A stretch of 64,000 bases of DNA, from positions 434,001 through 498,000 of the forward strand of contig JAGPYM010000025.1 in the NCBI GenBank assembly GCA_020736575.1, read 5' to 3'. Both the position numbers and the translations under genes were made by a program. Numbering within the stretch: the stretch's first letter is position 1; the number at the start of each line of letters is the position of its first letter. The DNA comes from Thelonectria olida. Its lineage: Eukaryota; Ascomycota; Sordariomycetes; Hypocreales; Nectriaceae. The notes beneath the pieces were generated by a model. It did not search any database and was not told the origin of the DNA. It saw only the letters and a list, made by a program, of their open reading frames with translations. Shown piece after piece: positions 10,814 to 23,000 of the stretch.

Positions 10814-12588
10814 ATGGGCTCCTCCTTCGAGAACCACAAGGCCGACGAGGCTGGCGAACGCAAGACCTCTGTCGTCGGCAACCTGCACGCCACTGAAGAT
10901 GTCGGCGACATCGAGGCCCCCGTCACCTGGAAGGCCTACCTGATGTGCGCCTTTGCCTCGTTCGGTGGTATCTTCTTCGGTTACGATTCCGGTTACATCA
11001 ACGGCGTCAACGCATCTCCCTACTTCTACCACGAGGTCGAGGGCGCTGGCCACACTGCCCTCAGCGACTCGCACACCTCTCTCATCACCTCTATTCTGTC
11101 TTGCGGTACCTTCTTTGGCGCTCTCATCGCTGGTGACCTTGCCGATCGCATGGGTCGAAAGTGGACCGTCATTACTGGCTGCTTTATCTACTGCCTCGGT
11201 GTTGTTATTCAGATGATTACTGGTGAGGGCGATGCTCTGGCTGCCATTGTCGCTGGTCGTCTCATTGCTGGTATCGGTGTCGGTTTCGAGTCTGCCATTG
11301 TTATTCTGTACATGTCTGAGATCGTGAGTTTCTCTGCCTTACCACATCGTCGACTTGACACATTTTACTAACATAGCTTTCTAGTGCCCCCGCAAGGTTC
11401 GTGGTTCTCTCGTCGCCGGCTACCAATTCTGCATCACCATCGGTCTCCTGCTCGCTTCTTGCGTCGTCTACGGCACCCAGAACATCGACGGCCCCAACTC
11501 GTACCGCATTCCCATTGCTATCCAGTTCCCCTGGGCTGTTATCCTCGGTGGTGGTCTTTTCTTCCTCCCCGACTCTCCTCGTTACTACGTCAAGAAGGGC
11601 AAGCTCGACGCCGCCGTTGATGCCCTCGCCCGCGTCCGTGGCCAGCCCCGCGACTCCATCTATGTTCAGCACGAGATTTCCGAGATTGTCGCCAACGAGG
11701 AGTACGAGCGTGCCCTGATCCCCGACACCACCTGGTTCGGCTCTTGGGCCAACTGCTTCCGCGGTAGCCTCTGGGACGCCAAGTCCAACCTTCGACGAAC
11801 CATTCTCGGTACTTCCCTTCAGATGATGCAGCAATGGTAAGTTTCGTACATCACCCAGTTAGAATTCCGTCGCTAACTCTCGCAGGACTGGCGTCAACTT
11901 CATCTTCTACTACTCCACTCCCTTCCTCAAGTCGACTGGTGCCATCTCCAACTCTTTCCTCATGTCCATGATCTTCACTCTCGTCAACGTCTTGTCCACT
12001 CCCCTCTCCTTCTGGACCGTTGAGCGCTTTGGTCGCCGAAGTATCCTCATCATCGGTGCCTTTGGTATGCTCGTCTGCCAGTTCCTCGTCGGCATCATCG
12101 GTGTCACCATTGGCTTCAACAAGACCCACCCCGATCCCAACGACTCGACTGCTTCCATTGCCGACAACATCTCTGCTGTCAACGCCCAGGTCGCCTTCAT
12201 CGCCATCTTCATCTTCTTCTTCGCCTCCACCTGGGGTCCCGGTGCCTGGATCGTCATTGGCGAGATCTTCCCCATCCCTATCCGATCGCGTGGTGTTGGT
12301 CTGTCTACCGCCTCCAACTGGCTCTGGAACACCATCATTGCCGTCATCACTCCTTACATGGTCGGCGAAACCAAGGGCAACATGAAGTCGTCTGTCTTCT
12401 TCGTTTGGGGAGGTCTCTGCACTTGCGCCTTTGTTTACTCTTACTTCCTGGTTCCCGAGACCAAGGGTCTTACTCTTGAGCAGGTTGATAAGATGATGGA
12501 GGAGACCACCCCCCGCACCTCGGCCAAGTGGAAGCCCACTACGACATTTGCCGCCACCGTCACCCACACCGAGAAGGTTGATGTTTAA
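10814..12588 (+). CDS. MFS hexose (sugar) transporter
   Basis: Three exons: 10814-11323, 11385-11836 and 11886-12588; both introns are GT-AG with good branch sites and the spliced length is 554 aa. Sugar-porter signatures run in order: GGIFFGYDSGYINGV in TM1, DLADRMGRKW in loop 2-3, GRLIAGIGVGFES before TM4, PDSPRYYVKKGK in the central loop, QQWTGVNFIFYYS in TM7, VERFGRRS in loop 8-9, and PETKGLTLEQVD after TM12. Together these define the fungal high-affinity glucose/hexose family in the plasma membrane. The substrate range (glucose, xylose or others) cannot be decided from motifs. Codon use is strongly biased to C-ending codons, suggesting high expression. Candidate carbon-repressor motifs lie upstream. 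It is convergent with the ferric reductase. Confidence 0.93.
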
Positions 12589-13044
12589 GCTACCTTTATA
12601 CCGAAATCTCTGGTACCAGGCGGGTACCGGTTAATCCTGGAAGTTTTTATACATGGTTGAAGTTTGAAGACAGGCGCAGGGGATGTATATGTGCGTAATA
12701 TGTAGATACCAGAACAGCAAAGAATGCATACTTGAAGATTATTCAACTCGCTTCTCATACTTGATTCAATTGTGATGTGCTTCAACTTGCCGGCAATATT
12801 AAGATTATGCAACAAGGGGATTTAATTAGTTACCCTCGTACAACTCAAGATGACGGTTCATAACCGAGAAGAGATTAAGCTTGAATGATATGTACTTTTG
12901 TTTATTTGATATCAACATTTAAACATGTTCAAAGATGCAATCTATCTTCTATCTATAATGCATTATGCTAAATCGACGTGTCGTTATGGTATCTTAATGT
13001 CCATCTTGGACTTTGTCATGTATCAACAAGAAAGAGTGCTCTAA
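12589..13044. other. Intergenic, between convergent genes
   Basis: About 450 AT-richer bases between the hexose transporter and ferric reductase stops, expected to be 3' UTR on both sides. No other feature seen. Confidence 0.6.
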
Positions 13045-15459
13045 TTACCACTCGAATTTCTCTTCGAAATATTCTATTCCTGTAGCTCCGTTTCGTTTCA
13101 TGCCTGCAACCGTCTTTCGAGCTGCGTCGGCCATCTGTGCCGGACCGCAAGCGACAACGGCGAGACTTTCTGAGTCTGCACTTTCGAGAGCAGAGGCGAT
13201 GACGGACGGTGCGTCGATGCGACCGGACTGGAGAGTGACTTGCGAGGGGAAGTCGGCTAGGGAGTCGTGGGTGTATTGCGTGAGGTAGATTTTGACGGAG
13301 AGGTTTGGCGAGCCCAGGGCGTCGCCGACGTCGGTCTGGAGCACGTCGAGGGCAAACTGCGGCTCGCGGACGGCCCAGTGGATCTGGACGGACCGCGGGA
13401 CGACAGAGGAGGTTGTGAGGGCTTGGAGGTACGAGAGGGGGACGACGATGCCACTGCCGCCGACGACGAAGACGACGGTGGTGAAGAGGTGGAAGGGCTG
13501 GGTGTGGCCGTAGGGCCCGTCTACGAGGACTTGGAGGGGGCTTTGCGCGGCCAGTGTGAGGAGGCTTGCTGTTTGAGGCGCGAGGTGAAGCCGTCGTAAG
13601 GACGGATGAGGAAGGTCATGGACGAGGGGTCGGAGGCGTCGAGGAGGCTTTGCGTCTCGAGCGTGTCCGTGGAGGAGGGATCTGGCTCGCCGGGTTCGAG
13701 GAGAGGCACTTGTTCGCCGAGCAGCTTTGTGGAAGTTTGGTTGGCCGGGTCGAGAACGGCGGCGACGGTGAAGGGGTGGGATTCCCAGCAGCGCGGGCCG
13801 TTGAGGACATGCAGGTAGTAGTAGGTCCCGGGCTGGGGTTTATAGACGGAGGAGGCGCAGGGGACGGCGAGGCGGACGATGTTGGAGGAGGGGTTGTAGG
13901 AGGCGGAGGCGCGGGTGTTCCAGAAGTAGGGGTTGAAGGCGACGATGCGGAGGGTGCGGAGGAGGCGGTCGGAGAACCAGATGAAGAGGGGGATCCAGAA
14001 AAGGAGGTCGTACTCGCCGTCGAAGATGGAGACGTGCAGGAACATGGTGACGAGGACGATGATGGACAAGACGATGTGGATGATGAGGAAGAGCTCGTAT
14101 TGTTGGCGACGGATCCAGTAGAAGGAGAAGAGCAGGAGAAGGGACATGAAGATAGTTGCCTGATGGGAGAGTCAGTAGGTGAGAGAAGATGAGATGAGGG
14201 TAAAGATGCTTACGAGTACTCCCGTCCACCAGAACATATAAGTGTACCAGTAGAGGTAACCTGACCACCCGCCCTCTGTAGAACTATTAGTTGTCATTCG
14301 TCTGGGTTACAAGTCGACACATACCTGCGGTGACGAGCATCGAGTAGCCGACGGAGTGGATGATGGCCTGCACGGTCGCAATGCGAGCAACCCATCGATG
14401 GAAGTTGTTGTAGGTCCCAAAGTCCCAGCCGGTCAACCACATGAGGACATTGTTCCTCATGCCAAAGAGCCATATCAAAGGGAAGTTGGCGAATGAGATG
14501 ATGCCCGTCCTGTCAGACCCGTAGCGAAGGACTTGTCTGAACTTGGTGTCGAAGCTAGAGGATTGTGAGTCAAGGTGACATGAGTGAGCGAGTGAGAGGG
14601 AAGCTTACTATAAGTTGACGGGCACGATGCGATAGCCGATGACGCTAAAGACAATGTTGACGAGCAGAAAGGCCACGAGCGTGAGCGACTGGATGCGGGG
14701 GGGACGGTGCCCCAGCCGATCTTTTGCGCGCATCTGTCTCCGACGGTGGCGGGGAGTGTGAAGGTGCCCGTGAACCACGATGAGAAGGATGAGAAGGCGC
14801 CCGAGGGTCGGGATGGCGAGGGCTTCATGAGCTGCGAGTTGGACACGGCCGAGACGACATGGCTTACGACGCCGATGGCGACGACGACGGCCCAGAAGAT
14901 GATCATAGATGCGCCGTAGTGATAGTGCCAGTAATTCACATAGGCTACCGAGTCCTTGCAAGCCGGTTAACTTTGGTTCACTTGAGGCATCTATCTCACA
15001 TACCAGCGTATCCCACCACACGCCGAAATAGGCCTCAGAAGGCAGAACTACTTCATTCCACGTGTGAGGCTTTTTAGCCTCTTCCAGTTCAACGCGTCTC
15101 AACCTGTCCCTGTCTTCACGCGTGTAATTGGAGATGACGTCGAAGGGCGGAATGGCCGTGAAAGCGCTCTCCTGACAGGTCTTGTTGAGCGGACCAAGCC
15201 CGGCGGATCTCGCCTCGGGCATGCAGTAGACGTCGAGACACAGGTACAAGGACGACAGGCCGCGGGCGCTGTGGCACGTCTTGTTGAGGCGGGTTTGGTT
15301 CCAGAGCATGTCGTCGAAGAGCAGCGGGGCGAGGGCCGTTTGGCAGGCGTTGAAGCAGACGCGGGCGGGGGATTCCGGCGCGGCGGCGGCCTGGTTGATG
15401 GAGAGGATGGCGATGCACAGCGACAGGAGCGCCGCCCTCGACGAGAGTTGTAACCTCAT
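13045..15459 (-). CDS. Ferric reductase transmembrane component (FRE family), with two frame breaks in this sequence
   Basis: Five exons: 15459-15004, 14954-14609, 14554-14325, 14275-14214, 14159-13045. The start at 15459 (MRLQLSSRAALL) gives a clean signal peptide; an upstream in-frame ATG at 15540 would bury it. Then follow a cysteine-rich extracellular part, the ferric-reductase membrane domain with heme-ligand histidines (FHRWVARIATVQAIIHSVGY and FLIIHIV..FLHVSIF), the FAD site ESHPFTVAAV, the NADPH motifs VDGPYG and VVGGSGIVVPLSYL, and the family-typical end FEEKFEW. It reduces Fe(III)/Cu(II) chelates at the cell surface with cytosolic NADPH. Two single-base breaks interrupt the frame, at the G7 run 14697-14703 and the G5 run 13536-13540; adding one base at each makes the spliced length exactly 737 codons. 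A palindromic iron-GATA site lies upstream. Confidence 0.9.
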
Positions 15460-15577
15460 GTTGGTTTTTTTGGCGGCGGCGGCGGCTGCTCTGCGTTTAT
15501 TGGTGTTGACGAGCACAGAGCAATTCAGCGTTCCGTTCACTTAGATGGCTGCAAGGGTTCGGTCATGCGAGGTTTTT

Positions 15578-15596
15578 TTATCAGATCATCTGATAA
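15578..15596. promoter_or_regulatory. Palindromic iron-responsive GATA (SREA-type) site
   Basis: The 19 bases TTATCAGATCATCTGATAA form a perfect inverted repeat around one central C. Each arm is ATCTGATAA, an exact match to the ATCWGATAA site bound by fungal iron-sensing GATA repressors (SREA, SRE, Fep1, Urbs1). It sits 119 bases upstream of the ferric reductase start, where iron-repletion repression would be expected. Confidence 0.75.
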
Positions 15597-16557
15597 CTCA
15601 AAATGGTTCAGGCGGACGGATGGCGGAATTCGGGGGCGTCACGTGCTTGCTTCACCTTGGTTAGGCGGCGCCCCCCACGTGGATGGTTGACCGAGGGCCG
15701 GAGGAAATGGGCGTTGAAGGTGGAAAGATTGGATGGTGAAATATTTCCCGTCCAATGAGGAAATTACTATACCTCGGCACCTTGGTTGGCTATCATTTTT
15801 AGATATGTGCTTATTCGTATATTGCGTTGAGACTCCCTGTCTGGCTTGATCACGCACTGCCCTGGGCTCAGAATGAACGGCTTAACTCACTCAAAGCTCC
15901 CATTGGAATATTTCTGTCTACTTCTTACACCATCTGCACGGCCGTCATTATTACCTGTCTTGTGGTTTCTACCTCTAGCATATTCTTACGCCTATTTTTA
16001 GCTATCATTTGATGAACCAATGTTCGCGTATTCTACCGATTGTGCTTATTTGCTTACTCGACCCTCATCACTGCCAGATTGATAGGCCTCCTGTCCCTGA
16101 AATGAACGACAGTTGTGCATTGATTTCATCTCACGGTGCCCACCTTCATTGTGCGAAATAGTACACCTCACTAACTAAGAACATGATGAGTACGTGCCTC
16201 ATGCCCTGTGACTTCTCCGAAATGGCATATGAAATGTATCCCCGTCTCTGTTTCTTTCTCCCTTTTCCTTCTTAACACATTGGTTTCTCACATGTCTCCA
16301 TTCTCTGGCTTACAAGAATTACAATCATCGAAAGGGTTCATCTGGCTCTCACATCTCTCCACAAACTTGGCGACACTGATTGTTCCGATTGGAAATGTTC
16401 TCAATAGTAGCTCTATAGTATCTCCACTATGATTTCTCGTTTCTAGGCTAAGTATAGTACATGGACAGAATATTGTTCAAGTAGAAAATAAGTAATTTTG
16501 TGCAAGTTTTTCGTATATCCATCAGGTCTAAGGTTGGTCATTGATTCATCACCCCAT
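15597..16557. other. Intergenic upstream of ferric reductase
   Basis: About 960 bases between the ferric reductase promoter and the 3' end of the PhiA-like gene. Small reading frames only; no other feature recognised. Confidence 0.5.
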
Positions 16558-17196
16558 TTACTGGGTGTAGAGGCAGCTGTTGGGCTCGGTGACCTCGACG
16601 GCGCGAGCAGAGAAGCCCAGGCAGCCCGAGTTACCCGCGGGCTCCGACACGCCGGCGTTGACCCAGACGCTCCACGAGTCCTCGATGCTGTTGGGGCAGG
16701 CGAGGAAGCCCGCGCCGTTGAGGTTCAGGTTGCCCGACTCGTCGAGGCCCCAGCCGGTGAGCTCGCCGTTGCGAGGAGCGGGCTGCGCACCAGTGACGTA
16801 GCCGAGCTTGCCCTGGCCTGTGATGTGTGTTAGTCAAGCCTGCATCTTTAAATTGTTCTGTAACTATAACGTACCCATTCCGGAGCGGTCGGCGTAGAGC
16901 TTCTGAGGGGGGTTCTCGGTCGAGTACAGGTGCAGCTCGCCGTCCTTCAGGTAGAAGGTGGCGGCGCCGTCAGACTCGGCATCGCAGGTGGCGTTGGACT
17001 TGGGGAGCTGAAGGAAGATGCTGCTCAAGGCGGCGTTGAAGTTGTTGAAGTGGATGTCGCTGCCGCTGCGGAGGGTGAGGATGGAAAAGGCCGAGGGCGT
17101 AGCGACGGGGGTGGCGGACTGGGTGGCCGAGGGCTGAGGAAGGGCGGAAGCTAGGCCGACGACGGCGAGCTGGGCGGCGAGAGTCTTGAACTGCAT
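16558..17196 (-). CDS. phiA: PhiA-like secreted cell-wall protein
   Basis: Two exons, 17196-16875 and 16817-16558, joined over a 57-bp intron; 193 aa. The start MQFKTLAAQLAVVGLASA is a textbook signal peptide ending at ALPQ. The mature part has the family's order: FSILTLRSGSDIHF, ATFYLKDGELHLYS, GQGKLGYVTGAQPAP, TGWGLDESGNLNL and a cysteine-containing C-terminal half ending SCLYTQ. Homologues, first described in Aspergillus as needed for phialide and conidium development, are abundant cell-wall and culture-filtrate proteins. Strong C-ending codon bias and a TATA box fit high expression. The function in this species is inferred from the family. Confidence 0.88.
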
Positions 17197-17318
17197 GGTG
17201 AAGGTGTTTGTGATTTTGGTTGGGAGTTGTTGTGTTGAGTGTTGTAGATGTTGTTGGAGTGTGTGCCGGATCGATGATGATGATGGAAAGGGATATGAAG
17301 TTGGACGAGGACACCACC

Positions 17319-17326
17319 TTATATAG
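17319..17326 (-). promoter_or_regulatory. TATA box of the PhiA-like gene
   Basis: CTATATAA on the minus strand, about 125 bases upstream of the ATG at 17196, at the usual distance for a strongly expressed fungal gene. Confidence 0.55.
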
Positions 17327-19523
17327 CAGCGTGAGACGATGCCCAAGGCGCTGGATGATGATCATGTCGTAACGTTGTCATGCCCGGAAATTGACATCAT
17401 CCTTTCCCCAGCAATTGGGTCGGCAAAGGAGCAATACGAGAATGGCCCCCATCAGCCACCTTGGCGAGAGCAGGGGTCACGGCTCTGACGTTTGGACGGG
17501 GGCTGAGGCGATTCCAGTGCCGATCGTTCTCGGCACTCGGAATCTTCGGGCAGATATTCTCCGGGCATGAAGCTGTTGGGTTGGCTGTGAGTTGGCGGCT
17601 CGTACTCCTTCATCTGAAGTCATGATGGATGAACCACAAAACAATAGGGGAAACACGAGGACTCCCAAGGGGAGAGAGAGAGAATATCCACTCGTTGCGC
17701 TGGCCATGATCCATTGCAACGCTCAACAGCAGGTCCTGAAACAAACATCTCCACCGTCATTGTCGGATATAAACAACAAAGTGCTCTCGCTTGCCATTCT
17801 AAATAAAGAACCCATGCGATCGACAGGCAGATACTCGCTGCACCTGGGGCGATACGAGCATTTGGGTTCTGCGGCATCAAAGCGCAAAATGCATTCCCTT
17901 TCCATTCTTTTTGTTCCATGCATGCGTGCAGCGGAAAAATTTCCATCGTCAATGCAGGTGCAGCTGTAACGTGCCCTCGAGTTACGCTGCAACGAGTCGA
18001 CGATAGCTGCGCCGAGTTAAGATCAGCGGTAGAGACCCAATCTCGGTAGCCACGCTTGGGTGCTTTGGGAGGGATCTGCCGCTTTGCCACTGTGCTACTC
18101 TGGCAATGGAGCTCGATGGGGACGAATGCTCGTATTTCCTCACCATCATGAGGCCTGAGAGGAGACATCATGGCCCCAAAAGAAATCATTCTTCAGTGAC
18201 ATCATGTTTTGGGTGGCTGGACCGAGGGACGCCTCCGACGGGCACTAAGTCGAGGCCCTGCGTCCCCCCGCAAAAAGGATGCCAGCTATCGAACGATTCG
18301 ACCATTGTTCTCCGTCGAATAGGACTTCGGCAACGCGCTGTGACGCTGTCTCGCTTCGGCAGGGTCCCGGTGCGCAATACGCAAGTCCTTCGATTCGCTC
18401 GGCATTCTCCTGGCTCCTTTTCTTTCTTCGACTCGGCAGGCCTATCCTTGTCCTTGGCAGGTCCTCTCTGGAAAGGAGCCGTCTCGTTTACGGAATAATT
18501 TCTCACCCTAGGACTTCCAACAGGTAAGGCACACAGACAGACTATAGTGCGAGGCTTCGGTCTTCCGTGCCAACGTGCCTAGTCTATAGGTCATTCGCCT
18601 ATACCCTAAGAGCTATTAACAGAAATGTTCGGATTCAACGCGTCGGCACTCCTCTTTACTATGTAGAAGATGCAACTAGAGGAGTGCGAGGCTATTCCAT
18701 GCTAATTGCTCCTTTGCAAAAAGCCAGCTCTCAAGCCGACATCGTATGTTTCTCTCCACTCCTCAATGCCGAGGACCTGAGTCGTCTCCAGGAGGAGCCA
18801 CCAGGGTGGGCCGATGATCAACTTTGCGAGCGGAACAGCCGTGTGTTCCAGTCGATCAGGTAGGACAGCAATGTCGTCAGGTTGGCCGGAAGCATTCCTT
18901 GTTCTGGCAATCATCAGCCAAGCCATCAGGTCGTAGCGTTGAAAGATGAGTTGAGCGATATGCGCCCTCACCTATCGTCTCGTACGTCCTCCTCCCCACA
19001 GGTGAAACAACGATACGAGAAATGTTTGCAGGCCCGGCCATGTGATTAATTTTGCCGTTGGATCTAGCTACAGTACCTACATTGACCTCAAGCACGTTCA
19101 ACTGATTCGAAAACTAGTTGAGAATTGGATGGTGGGCTTCTGTGAGGCCTCCAAAGTATTGAAATTCCGTTCATGAGAAATATGTAAATCCGAGGGCTCT
19201 TGCCAACTTTGGTGACAAGCCGCCAGAGTGAGTCCATTCATTTAATGATTCGCTCGAGTGAACGCCACACCCAGCGTCCCCTGGTTGGTAATGACAGTCC
19301 ACTCCCTCTTCAAGTCTTCACCTCGCTCCAGAATCCAGGTCCGCCTCCAAGCACTCATTTCACAGCGAAACGTATCTTCACAGGCAACGAGTGAAAAGGC
19401 GAACCAGTGTTACCCAAGGCATTATCTATGTAAAAGCCAAGACGCCGTGGATAGCCGGAGAAGGCTAGACGCAGAGGTCAGCTGAGCGTCTGCTGCCTAA
19501 CGACTAACCTCCCTTTCCATCAG
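17327..19523. other. Gene-poor intergenic region
   Basis: About 2.2 kb with only short, mutually overlapping reading frames and no family pattern. The last part has a convincing 3' splice signal (CTAAC near 19504 followed by a pyrimidine tract and CAG at 19521-19523), so an upstream exon of the zinc-finger gene may hide here; I could not find an in-frame partner. Confidence 0.45.
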
Positions 19524-19579
19524 CCACGAAATCTTTCTTCATTGTTACCCCTCACCAAACCACCTTGATCACGTCTGAT

Positions 19580-19996
19580 ATGAAGCTTTCCTGTGACCAA
19601 TGCTCCGAGCACCCCGAGGGCTTCCGTGGAGATCATGAGCTTAGGCGGCATGTGCTAGCCAAACACGAAGGGCTCTCCATCAAGTTTATTTGTCGCGATC
19701 CTGCTACTGCTGGCCTCGTCTCCCCCTTGCAACCGACTACACCTCTCTCCAAGTGCAAAGCGTGCGTGGAAGGAAGGCAATATGGAGCATGGTACAACGC
19801 GGCCGCGCATCTCCGGCGTGTGCACTTCAGACCAAAGAAATCTCGTGGCAAGAACAACAACGTCGACGCCGACGAGCAGAAGCAAAGTGACGAGGATGTC
19901 AAGTGGGGTGATCTCAAGATCTGGTTTGAAGAGAAACTTGTTCCAATTGACGAAAAGGAGTCGGGCCACGGACTATTGAGGGAGATGGTTGAATGA
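19580..19996 (+). CDS. C2H2 zinc-finger protein with DUF7896-type C-terminal module, short or 5'-incomplete
   Basis: 138 aa from the ATG at 19580. Residues 4-26 form a C2H2-like finger (CDQC ... HELRRHVLAKH). After a stretch of about 25 residues (FICRDPAT), a second module runs CKACVEGRQYGAWYNAAAHLRRVHF, the pattern of the fungal domain I know as DUF7896. A basic RPKKSRGK patch and an acidic tail follow. Such modules normally end proteins of several hundred residues; the frame stays open upstream of the ATG to a good 3' splice site at 19523, so the gene may extend 5'. It probably binds nucleic acid in the nucleus. It is tail-to-tail with the TPR-CHAT gene, 72 bases apart. Family moderately sure, role unknown. 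Confidence 0.6.
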   Translation: MKLSCDQCSEHPEGFRGDHELRRHVLAKHEGLSIKFICRDPATAGLVSPLQPTTPLSKCKACVEGRQYGAWYNAAAHLRRVHFRPKKSRGKNNNVDADEQKQSDEDVKWGDLKIWFEEKLVPIDEKESGHGLLREMVE

Positions 19997-20068
19997 AGCA
20001 CTATTGTTCTTGGAAGAGTCATTTTTTGCGTCAACTCTGATCAGTATACCCCAATCCAAAGACAAAAT

Positions 20069-23000
20069 TTAAACCCCAAAGTGAACATAAGGAACCCAGT
20101 CCAGCAGTCCCTCATCTTCTTCGTCGTCATCCAGCACCTCCATGACCTTTCTCGGCTCTCTTTGACCCCCTGATTCCCGCATCCCAGCCTCCCTGACCTT
20201 TGACTTTCTCGTCGTTGACGGGGCATTCAGCCAACGATCTCGAATGCACTTGCTCGCATTATGCAACCCTCGACACACCGACTGATCCGTCATGCCCTCG
20301 TCTCTTATCCCCTCGTATGTAATCCTCGCCATATCCACGCACAACTCATCCTTGACCTCCCACAAGGTGCCGATAACGTGGCGGAACCCCGCCAGCTGGC
20401 ATGCACTGATCAGGTGGATGCTTTCGTCGACAAACCTCTCATCCTTGATCTGACCGGTCCCGCAAGCCGAGAGATAGGCGAGAAAAGGCGAGTGTTGTCG
20501 AATGTTCATGTCTATCAGGGCGTCTACGGTGAGCCTGCCATCCTCTAGAAGCAGGTAGCTCTTGTCGGTCTGGTCATGGCCAGCATGGCCAGCGAAATGA
20601 AACATCTTGCATGCGGGCAGGTGAGAAATGATGTCTTGCTTCCGCCGCCCCGGCTCGATGGAGTCGTACGAGACGTCTTCAAACAGCCCGTGCAATACCG
20701 CCACCTCTCGAGTTGCGAAGGGGAGCCTCGTGTTACCTGGCGTGTGTTCCATGGCGACGAGGAGGGCTTGGGTCGAGGCTGGTTGCGGAACATTGGGGCC
20801 CTCGCGTTCCCGGCTGTGGATGATTGATGGACGAGCTGTACGACGACATGACCCTATCGAGCACCGTTTCGGAAGAAGCCTTTCTGTGGTATCCGGCGGC
20901 ATGAAGAGGGAATTTGCTCAAAGCACCGGTTGGGATCCACCATATACGAGGCCACTCGTTGCCAGAGGGAGTATCAGTGAATCCTAGAGCGTCCAGGACC
21001 GGCGCTGCAATGACATCCCACAACCACTCTAGAATCTCGAGGCTTCCGAGGTCGCTTTCTAGAGCTTTCTCTTTCAGAATCTTCATTCCCAGCCGAGGCA
21101 AGGGAATGGATCGTATCTGGTGCTGCTCAACGAGAATCGCATCGCAGCAGTATGCATTGATGTTGATGACGACAATGGGACCAAGGGCGGCGGCAGCCTT
21201 CAAGTCGGATTCTTTCGGTGCAAGTAAGAAGTCTTCAAATCCAGCGCGTGTGCGGATGTCGGCAAGCACTTTGCTGATCTCGTTGTGTATCTCAACACGC
21301 CGATCCGTGCGAGCCTGTCTCGACGATGCCGCCGTCCCGCCAAGCAGGGAGTCGCTGGGGGGAAGCTGCTCCAACTCGCCCCGGAGCGTGTTGAATTGAT
21401 GTCCTAGCTGAGGGTGTCTGTCTTGGAGACTTGAAATGTCCGTCCTCATCTCCTCAATCGATGTGGCTAGCACACCTCGGCCTTGCTCAAGGAAGCGCAA
21501 AGCCACTGCTGCCGGCTCTTCGGCGCGAAGCGCGGCGGCTGCTGTGTCAGAGGCAAGGCCTACTATTTGGCTGAGCACGTGCTGCTTGTCGGTGTTCTCG
21601 AGCGAGCGGGCAAGCAATTCTGGGACGAGATTGAGGGCAAACTCGGCTGCTTCGTACGCTTGTTTCCAGTCTGAGATTGCGGAGCAATAGTCCAAAACGT
21701 GTCGAACAGCCTCGATGCGATGGAGGATTTCGCCGTGGGGTGGCGTAGAGCGGACTGAAAGAGCGCAATAGCTTCATCTACGCCCTGGTCAACGTTTTCT
21801 TCGGTGAATCCTTTGCCAAGTTTGTTGCCAAGGTTGGTGAGGAATACGGCACGGTCGGGGTGGTCTTCTGGTGTGAGGTCGACTGCTCTTCGGGCGATTC
21901 TGATGGCCTTTTCGATGTCTTCCCGGTTCCTTGTTCTTGAGAACCTGTCGCTCAGTCTATTAGCGAGATTGTTGAGCCACAGGCGCTGGTCGGCATGTCC
22001 ATCTGGGCAACGATCAACTGCGTCCTGTGCGACTTGAATGGCTTCGTCAAGGTCTGATGGGTTTCTTGTCTTCAAATATCTTTCGCCTAGTTCAAGCCCC
22101 AAACTGTTCAAAAGAATCGCTTGTCTGGGATGCTCTTTGGGGGTGAGGTGAACTGCTTTTCGGCTGACGTCGATGGCTTCATTGAGATATTTGAGGTGCT
22201 TGGTCCGGTAGAACATATCCAACAGTCCGTGTCCGAGATTATGCAGGTGTGCTGCATGAAGAAGATCGTCTTCTGCAGTAATAATCACTGCTTGGCGGTA
22301 CGTCTCGATAGACTCATCAAGGTCTGCCAACGCCCCAATTGCAACATATCTGATGTTGAGTCGGCTTCCAAGGCTGTTGAGATAGTTTGGGTGGGCGGGA
22401 TGGTCTTTTGGCGTCTTGGCGACTGCTTCGCGGCTGATTTGGATAGCCTCGTGGAGGTTCTTGAGAGAGCCTGTCGCTGTGAATCTGTCGCCAAGTCTGT
22501 GTCCAAGATTGTGTAGATGGGCTATCCGGTTCAGGTCAGAATGGTCGTCAACTGAGAGGTTGACCGCTTTACGTGCCATCTCAATGGCCTTTTCAAGATC
22601 TTCGAGTGAACCTGTTCGCTGGAATCGTTCTCCCAGCTGGCGTCCAAGACTATCGAGACACTCTGCCTGAAAATAGCCGTCTTCCTTGGCTCGACTGGCC
22701 GCCTTGCGACTCAGCCCAATAGCTTCGTCAAGATCCTCCAGATTCCCAAACCTTGAGAACTTTTGGCGAAGGGAATATGCAAGGGCAACCAGTCTCTTTG
22801 CCAGGTCAGGATGGGTTTCCGCAGTTAGGTCGACCGCCTTGCGTTCGGATTCGATGGCTTCTGTAAGGTCCGCGTGAACCCGTGTCTTTTCAAACCTGCT
22901 ATCGAGCTGAGTTCCGAGCATGTATAATCGCCGGGCCCGGTCCGGGTGGTCCTCGGGGGTGAGGTAGGCGGCCTTCCGACCAGCGTCAACGGCTGCATTA

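Noticed and set aside
11851..12567. 238-codon open frame antisense to the hexose transporter
   Set aside because: Acidic, repetitive shadow of a gene with strong codon bias; no start context or motif.
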